A stretch of 64,000 nucleotides of DNA from Streptomyces sp. NBRC 109706 (GTDB taxonomy: Bacteria; Actinomycetota; Actinomycetes; Streptomycetales; Streptomycetaceae), in NCBI RefSeq assembly GCF_000974485.1, contig NZ_BBOM01000006.1, positions 62,001 to 126,000 of the forward strand. The letters are read 5' to 3'. Below the pieces are notes generated by a model that was given only the letters and a program-made list of their open reading frames with translations, was not told where the DNA came from and did no database searches. Shown here piece by piece: positions 17,263 through 25,499 of the stretch. Within the stretch, counting starts at the first letter, position 1; every line of letters starts with the position of its first letter. The position numbers and the translations under genes were made by a program.

Positions 17263-17676
17263 TCAGGAGAGCGTGTCGGCGGCGGTCGGCGAACTGTCCC
17301 GGAGGAACTGCGAGCAGCGCTCGTACTCCTCCTGCTCGCCGATAGCCCCGGCGGCCCGGGCGAGCGCGTGCAGCGCCCGCAGAAAGCCCCGGTTGGGCTC
17401 GTGCTCGAACGGGATCGGGCCGTGCCCCTTCCAGCCGTTGCGGCGCAGCGCGTCCAGGCCACGGTGGTAGCCGGTGCGCGCGTAGGCGTAGGACTCGACG
17501 ACCCGGCCGTCGCCGAACGCGTCGTCGGCCAGCTGCGCCCAGGCCAGCGAGGAGGCGGGGTACTTGGCCGCCACCTCGGCCGGCGAGGTGCCGGAGGCAA
17601 GCAGTTCGCGCGGCTCCGGATCGTCGGGAAGGTGGGTGGGGGGCGGACCCCCGAGAAGGTTCTCGTGCGTGACCAT
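17263..17676 (-). CDS. DUF3151 family protein
   Basis: A 137-residue cytosolic helical protein of the actinobacterial DUF3151 family, function unknown. Recognisable segments are MVTHENLLGGPPPTHLPDD at the start, AAKYPASSLAWAQLADDA near residue 38, YAYARTGYHRGLDALRRNGWKG near 65 and PIPFEHEPNRGFLRALHALA near 90. The Ala/Leu/Arg-rich helices resemble TPR-like packing. It lies between kynU and the class II aldolase gene; I recall it beside fba in many actinobacteria. Confidence 0.9.
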   Translation of the reverse strand: MVTHENLLGGPPPTHLPDDPEPRELLASGTSPAEVAAKYPASSLAWAQLADDAFGDGRVVESYAYARTGYHRGLDALRRNGWKGHGPIPFEHEPNRGFLRALHALARAAGAIGEQEEYERCSQFLRDSSPTAADTLS

Positions 17677-17783
17677 GTCGTCCAGTCTGCCTCTCCGGCC
17701 AGGCCACCCCCAAGCCGTCCCCCCGCCAGTGGCCGGAAGCAGCCTCCGGCGGGCCGGGACGGGACGGGCGGCCCCGCCGTCGG

Positions 17784-18806
17784 CTACTTCAGCCTGGTGC
17801 CGGCGGAACGGAGGTGGTTGCAGGCCAGGGTGACCCGCGCCGCCATCCCGGCCTCGGCCAACTTGCCCCAGCTGCGCGGGTCGTAGACCTTCTTGTCGCC
17901 GACCTCGCCGTCCACCTTGAGCACGCCGTCGTAGTTGCGGAAGGCATGGTCGACGATCGGCCGGGTGAACGCGTACTGGGTGTCGGTGTCGAGGTTCATC
18001 TTCACCACGCCGTTCTCCAGCGCGGTGGAGATCTCCTCCTCCGTCGAGCCAGAGCCGCCGTGGAAGACGAAGTCGAACGGGTCCTGCTTGCCGCTGACCT
18101 CGGCGACGCCCTGCTGGAGGTCCTTGAGCAGTTCGGGGCGGAGCACCACGTTGCCCGGCTTGTAGACGCCGTGCACATTGCCGAAGGAGGCGGCCAGCAG
18201 ATAGCGGCCCCGCTCGCCCGTGCCCAGCGCCTCGGCGGTGCGCAGCGCGTCGTCGACGGTGGTGTACAGCTCGTCGTTGATCTCGTGGGAGACGCCGTCC
18301 TCCTCACCGCCGGTGGGGGTGATCTCCACCTCCAGGATGATCTTGGCGGCCGCGGCCTGGGCCAGCAGCTCGGCGGCGATCTCCAGGTTGTCCTTCAGGG
18401 TCTCGGCGGAGCCGTCCCACATATGCGACTGGAACAGCGGGTTCAGGCCCCGGTCCACCCGCTCCTGGGAGATCGCCAGCAGCGGACGGACATAGCCGTC
18501 CAGCTTGCCCTTGGGACAGTGGTCGGTGTGCAGCGCCACGTTGACCGGGTACTTCTCGGCCACCACATGAGCGAACTCGGCGAGCGCGCTCGCGCCGGAG
18601 ACCATGTCCTTGTTGTACTGGCCGCCGAGGAACTCGGCGCCACCGGTGGAGATCTGGACGATGCCGTCGCTCTCCGCCTCGGCGAAGCCGCGCAGGGCGG
18701 CGTGCAGGGTCTGCGTCGAGGTGACATTGATGGCCGGGTAGGCGAACTTGCCCGCCTTCGCCCGGTCAAGCATCTCGTTGTAGACCTCAGGGGTCGCGAT
18801 GGGCAT
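17784..18806 (-). CDS. fbaA: Class II fructose-bisphosphate aldolase
   Basis: A zinc-dependent glycolytic/gluconeogenic enzyme that splits fructose 1,6-bisphosphate to DHAP and glyceraldehyde 3-phosphate. The 340-residue length fits the class IIA group. Zinc and substrate residues are visible in NVALHTDHCPKGKLDGYV (near 95), SHMWDGSAETL (near 128), the glutamate-rich EVEITPTGGEEDGVSHE (near 160), FGNVHGVYKPGNV (near 210) and the phosphate loop VFHGGSGSTEEEI (near 250). The ATG has a strong aaggag site. A parS site and pyrE lie upstream of the start. Confidence 0.97.
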   Translation of the reverse strand: MPIATPEVYNEMLDRAKAGKFAYPAINVTSTQTLHAALRGFAEAESDGIVQISTGGAEFLGGQYNKDMVSGASALAEFAHVVAEKYPVNVALHTDHCPKGKLDGYVRPLLAISQERVDRGLNPLFQSHMWDGSAETLKDNLEIAAELLAQAAAAKIILEVEITPTGGEEDGVSHEINDELYTTVDDALRTAEALGTGERGRYLLAASFGNVHGVYKPGNVVLRPELLKDLQQGVAEVSGKQDPFDFVFHGGSGSTEEEISTALENGVVKMNLDTDTQYAFTRPIVDHAFRNYDGVLKVDGEVGDKKVYDPRSWGKLAEAGMAARVTLACNHLRSAGTRLK

Positions 18807-19001
18807 CTGTCCGCTCCTTGGAGAGTGTGCGTCGGGCTGCTACTCGAATTCAGGGAGACGTCTTCATTGGCGTCGTGTGCGTCGTTGGCATTGTGTGCGT
18901 CGTTGGCGTCAGGGCGGGGGCATCAGTCGTCGGCACCCCCGGGCGTCATCGTCGCGCCCATCTTCCCAGACGACGGCAGGCCCCCATAACAGCCCGCCGC
19001 A

Positions 19002-19015
19002 GTTTCACGTGAAAC
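19002..19015. other. parS: parS chromosome-partition site
   Basis: The 14-base perfect palindrome gtttcacgtgaaac matches the ParB binding consensus used in Streptomyces and other bacteria. It lies between the start of fbaA and the stop of pyrE. It is the only copy I found in the window. parS sites cluster around the origin, so this supports an origin-proximal position. Confidence 0.92.
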
Positions 19016-19040
19016 CATGACGGTCCGTAATCGGCGCAGC

Positions 19041-19577
19041 TCAGTCGAGCCCGAAGTCCGCAAGGGTGAAAACGGAGTAGTACGGCAGGCCCGCCGCCTC
19101 GATGGCCGGGGCCGCGGCCCGCTCCACGATCACCGCCACGGCGACCACCTCGGCGCCCGCCTCGCGCAGCGCCTCGACGGCGGTCAGCACCGAGTTGCCG
19201 GTGGTCGAGGTGTCCTCCAGGGCGAGCACCCGCCGGCCCGCGACATCGGGGCCCTCGATCCGCCGCTGCAGGCCATGGGCCTTGCCCTCCTTGCGCACCA
19301 CGAAGGCGTCCAGCCGCCGACCCCTGGCCGCCGCGGCGTGCAGCATGGCGGCGGCCACCGGATCGGCGCCCATGGTGAGCCCGCCCACCGCCTCGTAGTC
19401 GAGGTCGCTGGTGAGATCCAGCATCGCCTCGCCGACCAGCGGGGCGGCCTCGCCGTCCAGGGCGACCCGGCGCAGGTCCAGGTAACGGTCGGTCTCCTGC
19501 CCGGAGGAGAGGATCACCTTGCCGTGGACAACGGCCTTGTTCTTGATCTGCTGGAGCAGTTGTGCACGCGCGCTCAT
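19041..19577 (-). CDS. pyrE: Orotate phosphoribosyltransferase
   Basis: Transfers orotate to PRPP to give OMP in de novo pyrimidine synthesis. The 178-residue protein begins LLQQIKNKAVVHGKVILSSG. It has YLDLRRVALDGEAAPLVGE near residue 33, the flexible-loop region VVRKEGKAHGLQRRIEG near 95 and the PRPP motif VLALEDTSTTGNSVLTAV near 120. The ATG at 19577 matches the family N-terminus. It sits 11 bases after the mutarotase stop, so the two are probably co-transcribed. Confidence 0.96.
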   Translation of the reverse strand: MSARAQLLQQIKNKAVVHGKVILSSGQETDRYLDLRRVALDGEAAPLVGEAMLDLTSDLDYEAVGGLTMGADPVAAAMLHAAAARGRRLDAFVVRKEGKAHGLQRRIEGPDVAGRRVLALEDTSTTGNSVLTAVEALREAGAEVVAVAVIVERAAAPAIEAAGLPYYSVFTLADFGLD

Positions 19578-19588
19578 GACCCCAGAGC

Positions 19589-20401
19589 CTATGCCAGCCG
19601 CCAGTCCCACCGGGTCGAGACCTCCAGCGGCTCCAGCCGGGTGACCAGACGGGGGTGTGTGTTGAGCCCGTTGGGCGGGCCCGACTGCGGTTCCACACAG
19701 ACGGCTTCGGGCAGTTCGTCGTAGACCACCACCCACTCGGCCCGGCTGCCCACCTTCAGCTCCAGCTGACCCGGCCAGGTCAGGGTGACGTCCACCCCGT
19801 CCGGCATCCCGAAGCAGTCGTCCCACGGGCCCGGCTTGGGGGCGACCCGATGGCCGGTGGGGAGATGGTCGTCGCCCCGCTCCTCCTGCCAGGCGGCGGT
19901 GAAGTCGATCTCCACCTCGCGGCCGCCGGGGGTGAGCTGCCGAAGGAACCAGGGGTGCCAACCGGCCTGCGCGGGGAAGGAGTTGTCGGCCGTCTCGATC
20001 CCGAGGGTGAGGGTGACCCCGCTGCCGTCCTCGGCCAGTTCCACCAGCTGGGTGACCGCCCCGGCATAGGGCCAGGGATCGGTCAGCTCGCAGACCAGCG
20101 CGACGGAACGCTCGTCCGCCCGCACGGTCCGCCAGGGGCGGCCCCGGACGGTGCCATGGATGGCGTGCGGGCCGGCGTCCTGCGGCAGCTGGTGGTCCCT
20201 GGCGCCGTCCCGGAACCGGCCCTGGCGGGTCCGACCGCACCAGGGGGCCATCACAAAGGAGCCAAAGCGGTCGCCCTGGCGCAACAGCTCAAGGCCGCCG
20301 ACGGTCAGCGAGGAGATCCGGGCCCCCTGGTCGGGGCGCACGGTCAACTCGGCATCGCCGGCTCGGAGTCGAATCCCACGTTCGGTGTCATCGATGGTCA
20401 C
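19589..20401 (-). CDS. Aldose 1-epimerase (galactose mutarotase-like)
   Basis: A cytosolic beta-sandwich enzyme interconverting alpha and beta anomers of aldoses. The 270-residue protein shows the catalytic histidine in AIHGTVRGRPW near residue 80 and a general-base glutamate in EAVCVEPQSGPPNG near 235. The family dyad at QAGWHPWFLRQL near 145 is also present. The upstream region is locally AT-rich (ataacgatctactctatgaaatgac), a likely promoter shared with pyrE. Substrate sugar is not apparent. Confidence 0.87.
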   Translation of the reverse strand: MTIDDTERGIRLRAGDAELTVRPDQGARISSLTVGGLELLRQGDRFGSFVMAPWCGRTRQGRFRDGARDHQLPQDAGPHAIHGTVRGRPWRTVRADERSVALVCELTDPWPYAGAVTQLVELAEDGSGVTLTLGIETADNSFPAQAGWHPWFLRQLTPGGREVEIDFTAAWQEERGDDHLPTGHRVAPKPGPWDDCFGMPDGVDVTLTWPGQLELKVGSRAEWVVVYDELPEAVCVEPQSGPPNGLNTHPRLVTRLEPLEVSTRWDWRLA

Positions 20402-20484
20402 CCCTCGACGATAACGATCTACTCTATGAAATGACTAATGGTGACCTCATGTTGGACAGCGCGTCGCGGCCCGGACAGGCCCGG

Positions 20485-21672
20485 CTAACGCCTGCGGCGC
20501 AGCGCCCGGCCGATGACCACCGCAGACGCCACCACCAGCGCGGCGGCCGGCGCGGCCCACCGCAGCACGGGGGAGGGACCGGCGGCGGCGCCCGGCGCGA
20601 CCTCCGGCGCGTAACGCCCCCGAGGAGGGGCGTGATCCACCTCCTCCGCGCTCCGCCCGATCATGCTGCGCCTGGCGTGATCCGCCTCGGGCGCCGGCAG
20701 CGCGAAATCGCCCCGACCGGCCTCGACCCGGCCGAGTACCCGCTCGGCCTCCGTCGGAGGCGGTGCCTCGCCCTCGCCGCCCCGGCCGCCGACGGCCGGC
20801 TCCGAAGCGTCCACGGCCGGCTGCGACGCACCCGGCTCCGCCACATGCTCCCGGCCGGCGTCGCCGCCCGAGGCCGCGCGCGGCCCAAGCCCTCCGTCGT
20901 CCTGACCGCCGTCCGCGGCCTCGGCCTCCCGCTCGAACTCGGCCTCCCGCCCGGCCTCCGGCTCGGCCTCCGGCCCGGGGGCGGCCTCGGGGCTCTGCGC
21001 CGAGGGGATGCCGGGAATCACCCGTTCGTTGTCGTCGGGCTCGCCGATGCCGCCGGGCGTCGGCGGCGGCTCCGCCTCCCCCGGCGCCCCGTCGACGGCC
21101 TCCGTCAGGGTCTCGTCGAAGGCGCCGTTCGCCAGCGCCTCGTCGACAGCCGTCTCCTCGGCCAGCCGCTCGACGACGGCCTCGGCTACCGCCTCCACCA
21201 CCGTGTCGGCCGCCGCCTCGGCGAGCAGTTCGGCCAGCGCGTCGGCGAAACGATCCAGCAGCCGCCGGCCCACCGACTCCCGCTGCTCGGCCGGGAGTTC
21301 GAAGAGACGCCCGGTCCCGGTGAGCCGTGCGTCGACGGCCAGCGTGCAGCCCGCGCCCCCGGGACGCTCCCGCGCCAGGACCGTCAGCACCACGCTGACC
21401 CGCCCCGACCCCCTGGCCTCCTCGCCCGTGGCCGCCACGGTGTAGCCGCCGTCGGCGAGCGCGAAGGTGAGGGAGCCGCGGTAGGTGATCGTGGAGGCGC
21501 CGGCGCGCAGCCGCAGCCGGCCGCGCACCTCGCCGGCGGCGGTGTCCCGCACGGCCGGGCTCCCCGGCTGGGCCGGCTGGAGCCCCGGCACACAACGAGC
21601 CACCCGCCTCGGCTCGGCGAAGGCGCTCAGGACGACGTCGGCGGAATACGGGAGGTGGACCTCGTGCTCCAT
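20485..21672 (-). CDS. SRPBCC-domain protein with acidic linker and C-terminal membrane anchor
   Basis: A 395-residue protein in three parts. Residues 1-150 are an SRPBCC (CoxG-like) lipid/ligand-binding fold starting [21 protein letters not shown] and including a [21 protein letters not shown] strand pair. Residues 160-340 are a very acidic Ala/Glu/Pro-rich disordered linker. Residues 365-390 form a hydrophobic span ending in RRRR. The topology suggests a cytoplasmic ligand domain tethered to the membrane. The ATG at 21672 is favoured over one ten codons upstream because the domain starts there. Its start overlaps the 3' end of the truncated spermidine synthase gene. Confidence 0.8.
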   Translation of the reverse strand: MEHEVHLPYSADVVLSAFAEPRRVARCVPGLQPAQPGSPAVRDTAAGEVRGRLRLRAGASTITYRGSLTFALADGGYTVAATGEEARGSGRVSVVLTVLARERPGGAGCTLAVDARLTGTGRLFELPAEQRESVGRRLLDRFADALAELLAEAAADTVVEAVAEAVVERLAEETAVDEALANGAFDETLTEAVDGAPGEAEPPPTPGGIGEPDDNERVIPGIPSAQSPEAAPGPEAEPEAGREAEFEREAEAADGGQDDGGLGPRAASGGDAGREHVAEPGASQPAVDASEPAVGGRGGEGEAPPPTEAERVLGRVEAGRGDFALPAPEADHARRSMIGRSAEEVDHAPPRGRYAPEVAPGAAAGPSPVLRWAAPAAALVVASAVVIGRALRRRR

Positions 21673-22538
21673 GGCGCGGAGCCTACCCACTGAGCGGCAC
21701 ATATGTTACTGGCCGGGCCAAAAGCAACACGAGGCGTCGGGAGGACGCAGGCGGCCGATTCGGCGCGCTCCGCCTCCTCCCGCTGGCGCAGGACCCGCTC
21801 CGCCCGCTCCCCCAGCGAATCCACCGTCAGGGCGCAGACCAGCAGCGTCGCCGTGACCCCGCAGACGACCATGGTGAGCCGGGCGCGGCTGGCCCGGCCG
21901 AGATCGCCCCGGAAGAGCCAGAGCACCACGGCCCCGCCGGCCAGCGCGTTGACCACGCCGGTGAAGAGCGCGGCGTTGAGGTGGCCGAGCAGCGGCAGCA
22001 GGAGAAAGGGGAAGGCGAGGCCGCCCAGCAGCGCGCCCACGTAGTCGGCCGCGGAGAGATCGGCGACGGCGCGCCCCGCGTCCTGCCGTCTGATGCGCTG
22101 GATCAGCGTCATCAGCAGCGGCATCTCGGCGCCGATCAGCAGGCCGATGGCCAGCGACAGCAGCACCAGGGTGGGCCTGACCTCGTCGAACCAGAGGAAG
22201 GAGAGATGCAGCAGGGTCGCCGAGCAGCCGCCGACCAGGGCCAGCATCGCCTCGATCAGGCCGAAGTTCACCGAGGGTTGAGCGCGCAGCCGTTTGGCGC
22301 CCAGCGAGCCGATGCCCATGGCGAAGACCATCGAGGAGAGCACGATGGAGGTGAGCGTGACCGTGTCCCCGACCAGATAGTCGGCGAGGGCGATCAGCTC
22401 CAACTCATAGACCAACCCGCAGGCGGCACAGACGAAGACCGCCAGCAGCACCAGCCTCCGACCCACCCCGGGCGAAACCGGGAGGACCGCACGGGTGCCG
22501 GGCCCGCCCGCGCGCTCGGCTTCGGACGTCTCGATCAT
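21627..22538 (-). pseudogene. Membrane-type polyamine aminopropyltransferase lacking its catalytic domain
   Basis: A 303-residue remnant or shortened form. Residues 25-245 give about six or seven membrane spans typical of the membrane-bound spermidine-synthase family: [40 protein letters not shown], then [15 protein letters not shown] and [21 protein letters not shown]. After [18 protein letters not shown] the family normally continues into a Rossmann aminopropyltransferase domain of about 260 residues. Here the frame instead ends after roughly 40 unrelated residues and overlaps the SRPBCC gene by 46 bases. An internal deletion is the simplest explanation. It overlaps the DUF2617 stop (ATGA). 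It could still make a membrane protein. Confidence 0.65.
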
Positions 22539-23119
22539 GAACCGAACGTTACGTCACACCTCGAACTCGCCCTGTCACCCACAGGAGTGGACTTCGGTGC
22601 GGTCTCCACCGCGTGCAGCGCGCCCAACACCCTTGTCCTGGTGGCCACCAGGCGCCGCTCCTGGGGATAGGAGTGCCAGGTGCGCCAGTGCACCTGGCCC
22701 TGCTGGCGCTGCGCCAGCAGCGCGGTGAAGGCGTTGGGGTCGCCGGGGAACAACGCGGCCAGCCCCTGCGGGTGTTCGGCGACCAGCGCCAGCAACTCCT
22801 GGGCCCGGCCGGCGAACGAGCCGGGGCTCAACGTCTCGACCCGGGCCGCGAACTCGTACTCGAAGTTCCCCAGGCGGCGGGAAACCCCCAGCGGCAGCGG
22901 GGTGTTGCCGCCGGGAATGCAGGCGACCGTCTCGGAGCAGGATCCCCGGCTACTGTTGAGCAGGACCTGGTGCGAGGCGCCCAGCACCCGCAACTGAACG
23001 GAGACCTCCCCCAGTTCGAGGTCGAGCGTGGCCAGGGCCGGCTCCGGACCCCGATCGAGCGCCCAGGCAAGATCGCCCGCGCGGGTATCGGTGAACATGG
23101 TGTTAATGGCTTTGAGCAT
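22535..23119 (-). CDS. DUF2617 family protein
   Basis: A 194-residue actinobacterial protein of unknown function. Recognisable segments are [19 protein letters not shown] near the N-terminus, [18 protein letters not shown] strands near 50, the [18 protein letters not shown] region near 95 and [19 protein letters not shown] near 155. The start at 23119 is picked by family length and has a cgggggc purine run upstream; ATG 23098 is an alternative. In other actinomycetes I recall it just upstream of membrane spermidine-synthase genes, which fits the overlapping truncated gene here. Confidence 0.82.
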   Translation of the reverse strand: MLKAINTMFTDTRAGDLAWALDRGPEPALATLDLELGEVSVQLRVLGASHQVLLNSSRGSCSETVACIPGGNTPLPLGVSRRLGNFEYEFAARVETLSPGSFAGRAQELLALVAEHPQGLAALFPGDPNAFTALLAQRQQGQVHWRTWHSYPQERRLVATRTRVLGALHAVETAPKSTPVGDRASSRCDVTFGS

Positions 23120-23499
23120 GAATCGGCCCCCCGCATGACATGCAGTTGAGGGTGGTGCGCCCGACCCTCCCAAGAGCAACGAATCCACCGAACCACGGAA
23201 CTCCCAACCCCCACAGCCGTTTTACCCAACTCCACCAGATTTCCCCCTACAGGGGGCAGGCTAGGTCAGGTGTTCACCAAAGCCCCGACCGGATAGCGAA
23301 CGGCCGCGCTCGATCAACGCGCGGAGACCGGGGCGAATCGCCCTTCTCTGCCCATGAATCCACCCAATCAATAGTCACAGCTCAGCGTTCTTCACATCTC
23401 GGCTGCACAACGGTCACTCTGACGCACTTGTTAGGACCTCCAACTGTGAGGAGGCTCCTGACAACTTCACCCGAAGCCAGACACCGTGGAAGGCCCAAG
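23120..23499. other. Intergenic promoter region, DUF2617 / ABC transporter
   Basis: A 380-base divergent gap. It is less GC-rich than its surroundings, with stretches such as caatcaatagtcacagctcagcgttcttcac, and should carry promoters for both sides. I see no operator, RNA gene or small gene that I can defend. Confidence 0.5.
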
Positions 23500-25260
23500 A
23501 TGACCCGATTCGGCAGAACGTCGAAACTCGTCACGGCCATGTTGGCAGGGACGCTCGTTCTCTCCGCATGTAGCAGCGACGACAGCGACGGCGACGACAA
23601 CGATGACGCGAACGGCGGCGGCGGTGGCACCGGCGGCACGGTGACCTACGCCATGGCCCAGCCGTGGCAGAACTACAACCAGACCACGGCGGGCGCCAAC
23701 ACGGTTGCCAACGGGCAGGTCATGGCCAAGGTCATGTCCGGCTTCTGGTACTTCGGCGACAGCGACGGCCAGGCCATAGCCAACGAGGAGTTCGGCACCT
23801 TCGAGAAGGTCTCCGACGACCCGCTGCAGGTCGACTACTCGATCAACCCGGACGCGGTCTGGTCGGACGGCACGCCGATCGACTGTGACGACGTGCTGCT
23901 GTGGTGGAGCGCGCAGAGCGGCGCCTTCGACGGCATCTTCTCCGTCCCCGGCACCCAGGGCATCGAGGACACCGAGCGGCCCGACTGCGCCGCCGGCGAC
24001 AAGGACTTCACGCTGCTCTACACCCTGCCCTACGCCGACTGGCTGACGGCGGGCCCCGGGCACGGCAACACCACGATGATGCCGGCGCACGTCCTGGCGG
24101 AGCAGGCCGGGCTTTCGGAGGAGGAGTTCCTCGCCGCGCTCCAGGGCGACGACCCGGCTCCGCTGGAGCCCGCCGCCGAGTTCTACAACAACGGCTGGAC
24201 GATCGACGGCGCGCTGCCGGACGAGGCGCTGATCCCGTCCTCCGGGCCTTACAAGATCAGCGACTACGTCACGGACGAGTCGGTGACCCTGGTCAGGAAC
24301 GAGGCGTACTGGGGCGAGCCCGGCGCGGCCGACTCCATCGTGATCCGCATGGTTCCGGAGCCGGAGCAGGTCCAGGCGCTGCAGAACGGCGACGTGGACA
24401 TCATCGAGCCGCAGCCCACCGTGGACATGGCGCAGCAGATCGCCGCGGCCAGCGGTCTTGAGTCCGAGGTCGCCGAGGAATACACCTACGAGCACCTGGA
24501 CTTCAACTTCGACAACGGCCCGTTCGCGGACTCCCTTGAGCTGCGTGAGGCGTTCGCGCTCTGCGTGCCCTACGAGACGCTGGTCGACAACCTGATCAAG
24601 CCGGTCGTGCCGGACGCCTCCGTCAAGCAGGTCCGTAACGTCGCGCCGTGGGACGCGGGTTACCAGGAGGCCATCGACGCCTCCGCCGAGTGGATCGACG
24701 CCTACGGCCAGACCGACGTCGAGCGCTCCCGCCAGATCCTGGAGGAGCAGGACGCCGTCGGCACCACCATCCGTCTGGGCACCCTGGACAACCAGCGCCG
24801 TAACGACGCCGGTGTGCTGATCGAGGCCTCCTGTGAAGAGGCCGGCTTCGACGTCGAGTTCAGCGCCGCGGCCGACTTCTTCGACACCGACGGCGCCCTC
24901 TCCGAGGGTCGTTTCGACGTGGCGATGTACGCCTGGTCCGGTTCGCCCGACCGCTCCGGCTGGAACTCCACCTACCGGACCGTCGGTGAGTGCTCGGTCG
25001 ACGGCAAGGGCAACAACAACGGCTGCTACAGCAACGCGGAGCTGGACCAGCTGCTGGACGACGTGCTGCGCACCGGTGACCTGGACGAGGCCGTGGCCAT
25101 CACCGCCGAGATCGAGGCCCACCTGTGGGAGAACCTGGTGACCATCCCGCTGTACCAGCACCCGGGCATCACCGCCTGGAACGGCGCGGTGCAGAACGTG
25201 GTCCCCAACCCCTCGCAGAACGGCATCGTCTGGAACGCCCACACGTGGAGCAAGAGCTGA
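23500..25260 (+). CDS. Extracellular solute-binding lipoprotein of a peptide-type ABC transporter
   Basis: A 586-residue SBP family 5 lipoprotein. The signal ends in lipobox LSAC (Cys about residue 24), followed by an Asp/Gly-rich linker. The family pattern begins near residue 100 with DPLQVDYSINPDAVWSDGTP and DVLLWWSAQSG. PSSGPYKISDYVTDESVTLV near 250 and DIIEPQPTVDMAQQIAAASG near 305 follow. The protein is anchored outside the membrane and delivers peptide or oligopeptide ligands to the two permeases encoded downstream. ATG 23500 has ggaagg at 9 bases. Two hairpins separate it from the permease genes. Confidence 0.93.
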   Translation: MTRFGRTSKLVTAMLAGTLVLSACSSDDSDGDDNDDANGGGGGTGGTVTYAMAQPWQNYNQTTAGANTVANGQVMAKVMSGFWYFGDSDGQAIANEEFGTFEKVSDDPLQVDYSINPDAVWSDGTPIDCDDVLLWWSAQSGAFDGIFSVPGTQGIEDTERPDCAAGDKDFTLLYTLPYADWLTAGPGHGNTTMMPAHVLAEQAGLSEEEFLAALQGDDPAPLEPAAEFYNNGWTIDGALPDEALIPSSGPYKISDYVTDESVTLVRNEAYWGEPGAADSIVIRMVPEPEQVQALQNGDVDIIEPQPTVDMAQQIAAASGLESEVAEEYTYEHLDFNFDNGPFADSLELREAFALCVPYETLVDNLIKPVVPDASVKQVRNVAPWDAGYQEAIDASAEWIDAYGQTDVERSRQILEEQDAVGTTIRLGTLDNQRRNDAGVLIEASCEEAGFDVEFSAAADFFDTDGALSEGRFDVAMYAWSGSPDRSGWNSTYRTVGECSVDGKGNNNGCYSNAELDQLLDDVLRTGDLDEAVAITAEIEAHLWENLVTIPLYQHPGITAWNGAVQNVVPNPSQNGIVWNAHTWSKS

Positions 25261-25274
25261 CTGACCGATCCGAC

Positions 25275-25299
25275 GGCTCACCGCGTCCGGCGGTGAGCC
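25275..25299. terminator. Hairpin after the SBP gene (first)
   Basis: Perfect 9-base arms ggctcaccg and cggtgagcc with a 7-base loop, 14 bases after the lipoprotein stop. Confidence 0.65.
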
Positions 25300-25351
25300 T
25301 CAGGACTCTGGTCAACGGCACCACCACGGGGCCGCGTCAAACGAATTGAGC

Positions 25352-25380
25352 GGGGCCGGGAACTATCACTTCCCGGCCCC
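25352..25380. terminator. Hairpin after the SBP gene (second)
   Basis: Perfect 11-base arms ggggccgggaa and ttcccggcccc with a 7-base loop. Together with the first hairpin it could leave the binding protein expressed above the membrane components. Confidence 0.7.
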
Positions 25381-25499
25381 GCGTCCCGTACCCGGGGCCA
25401 GGTTTCCGGCCACCCGCCGAACCACCGCCAGGGGGACGGCCGAGCACGCGTCCCATCCCTCCCTAGCTCCCCACCTCCGCAACCACAGGAGTCAGCGCC

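Noticed and set aside
18867..18911. Short gtgtgcgtcgttggc repeat near fbaA, possible regulatory element
   Set aside because: Only two imperfect copies, no palindrome, and no clear link to a regulator.
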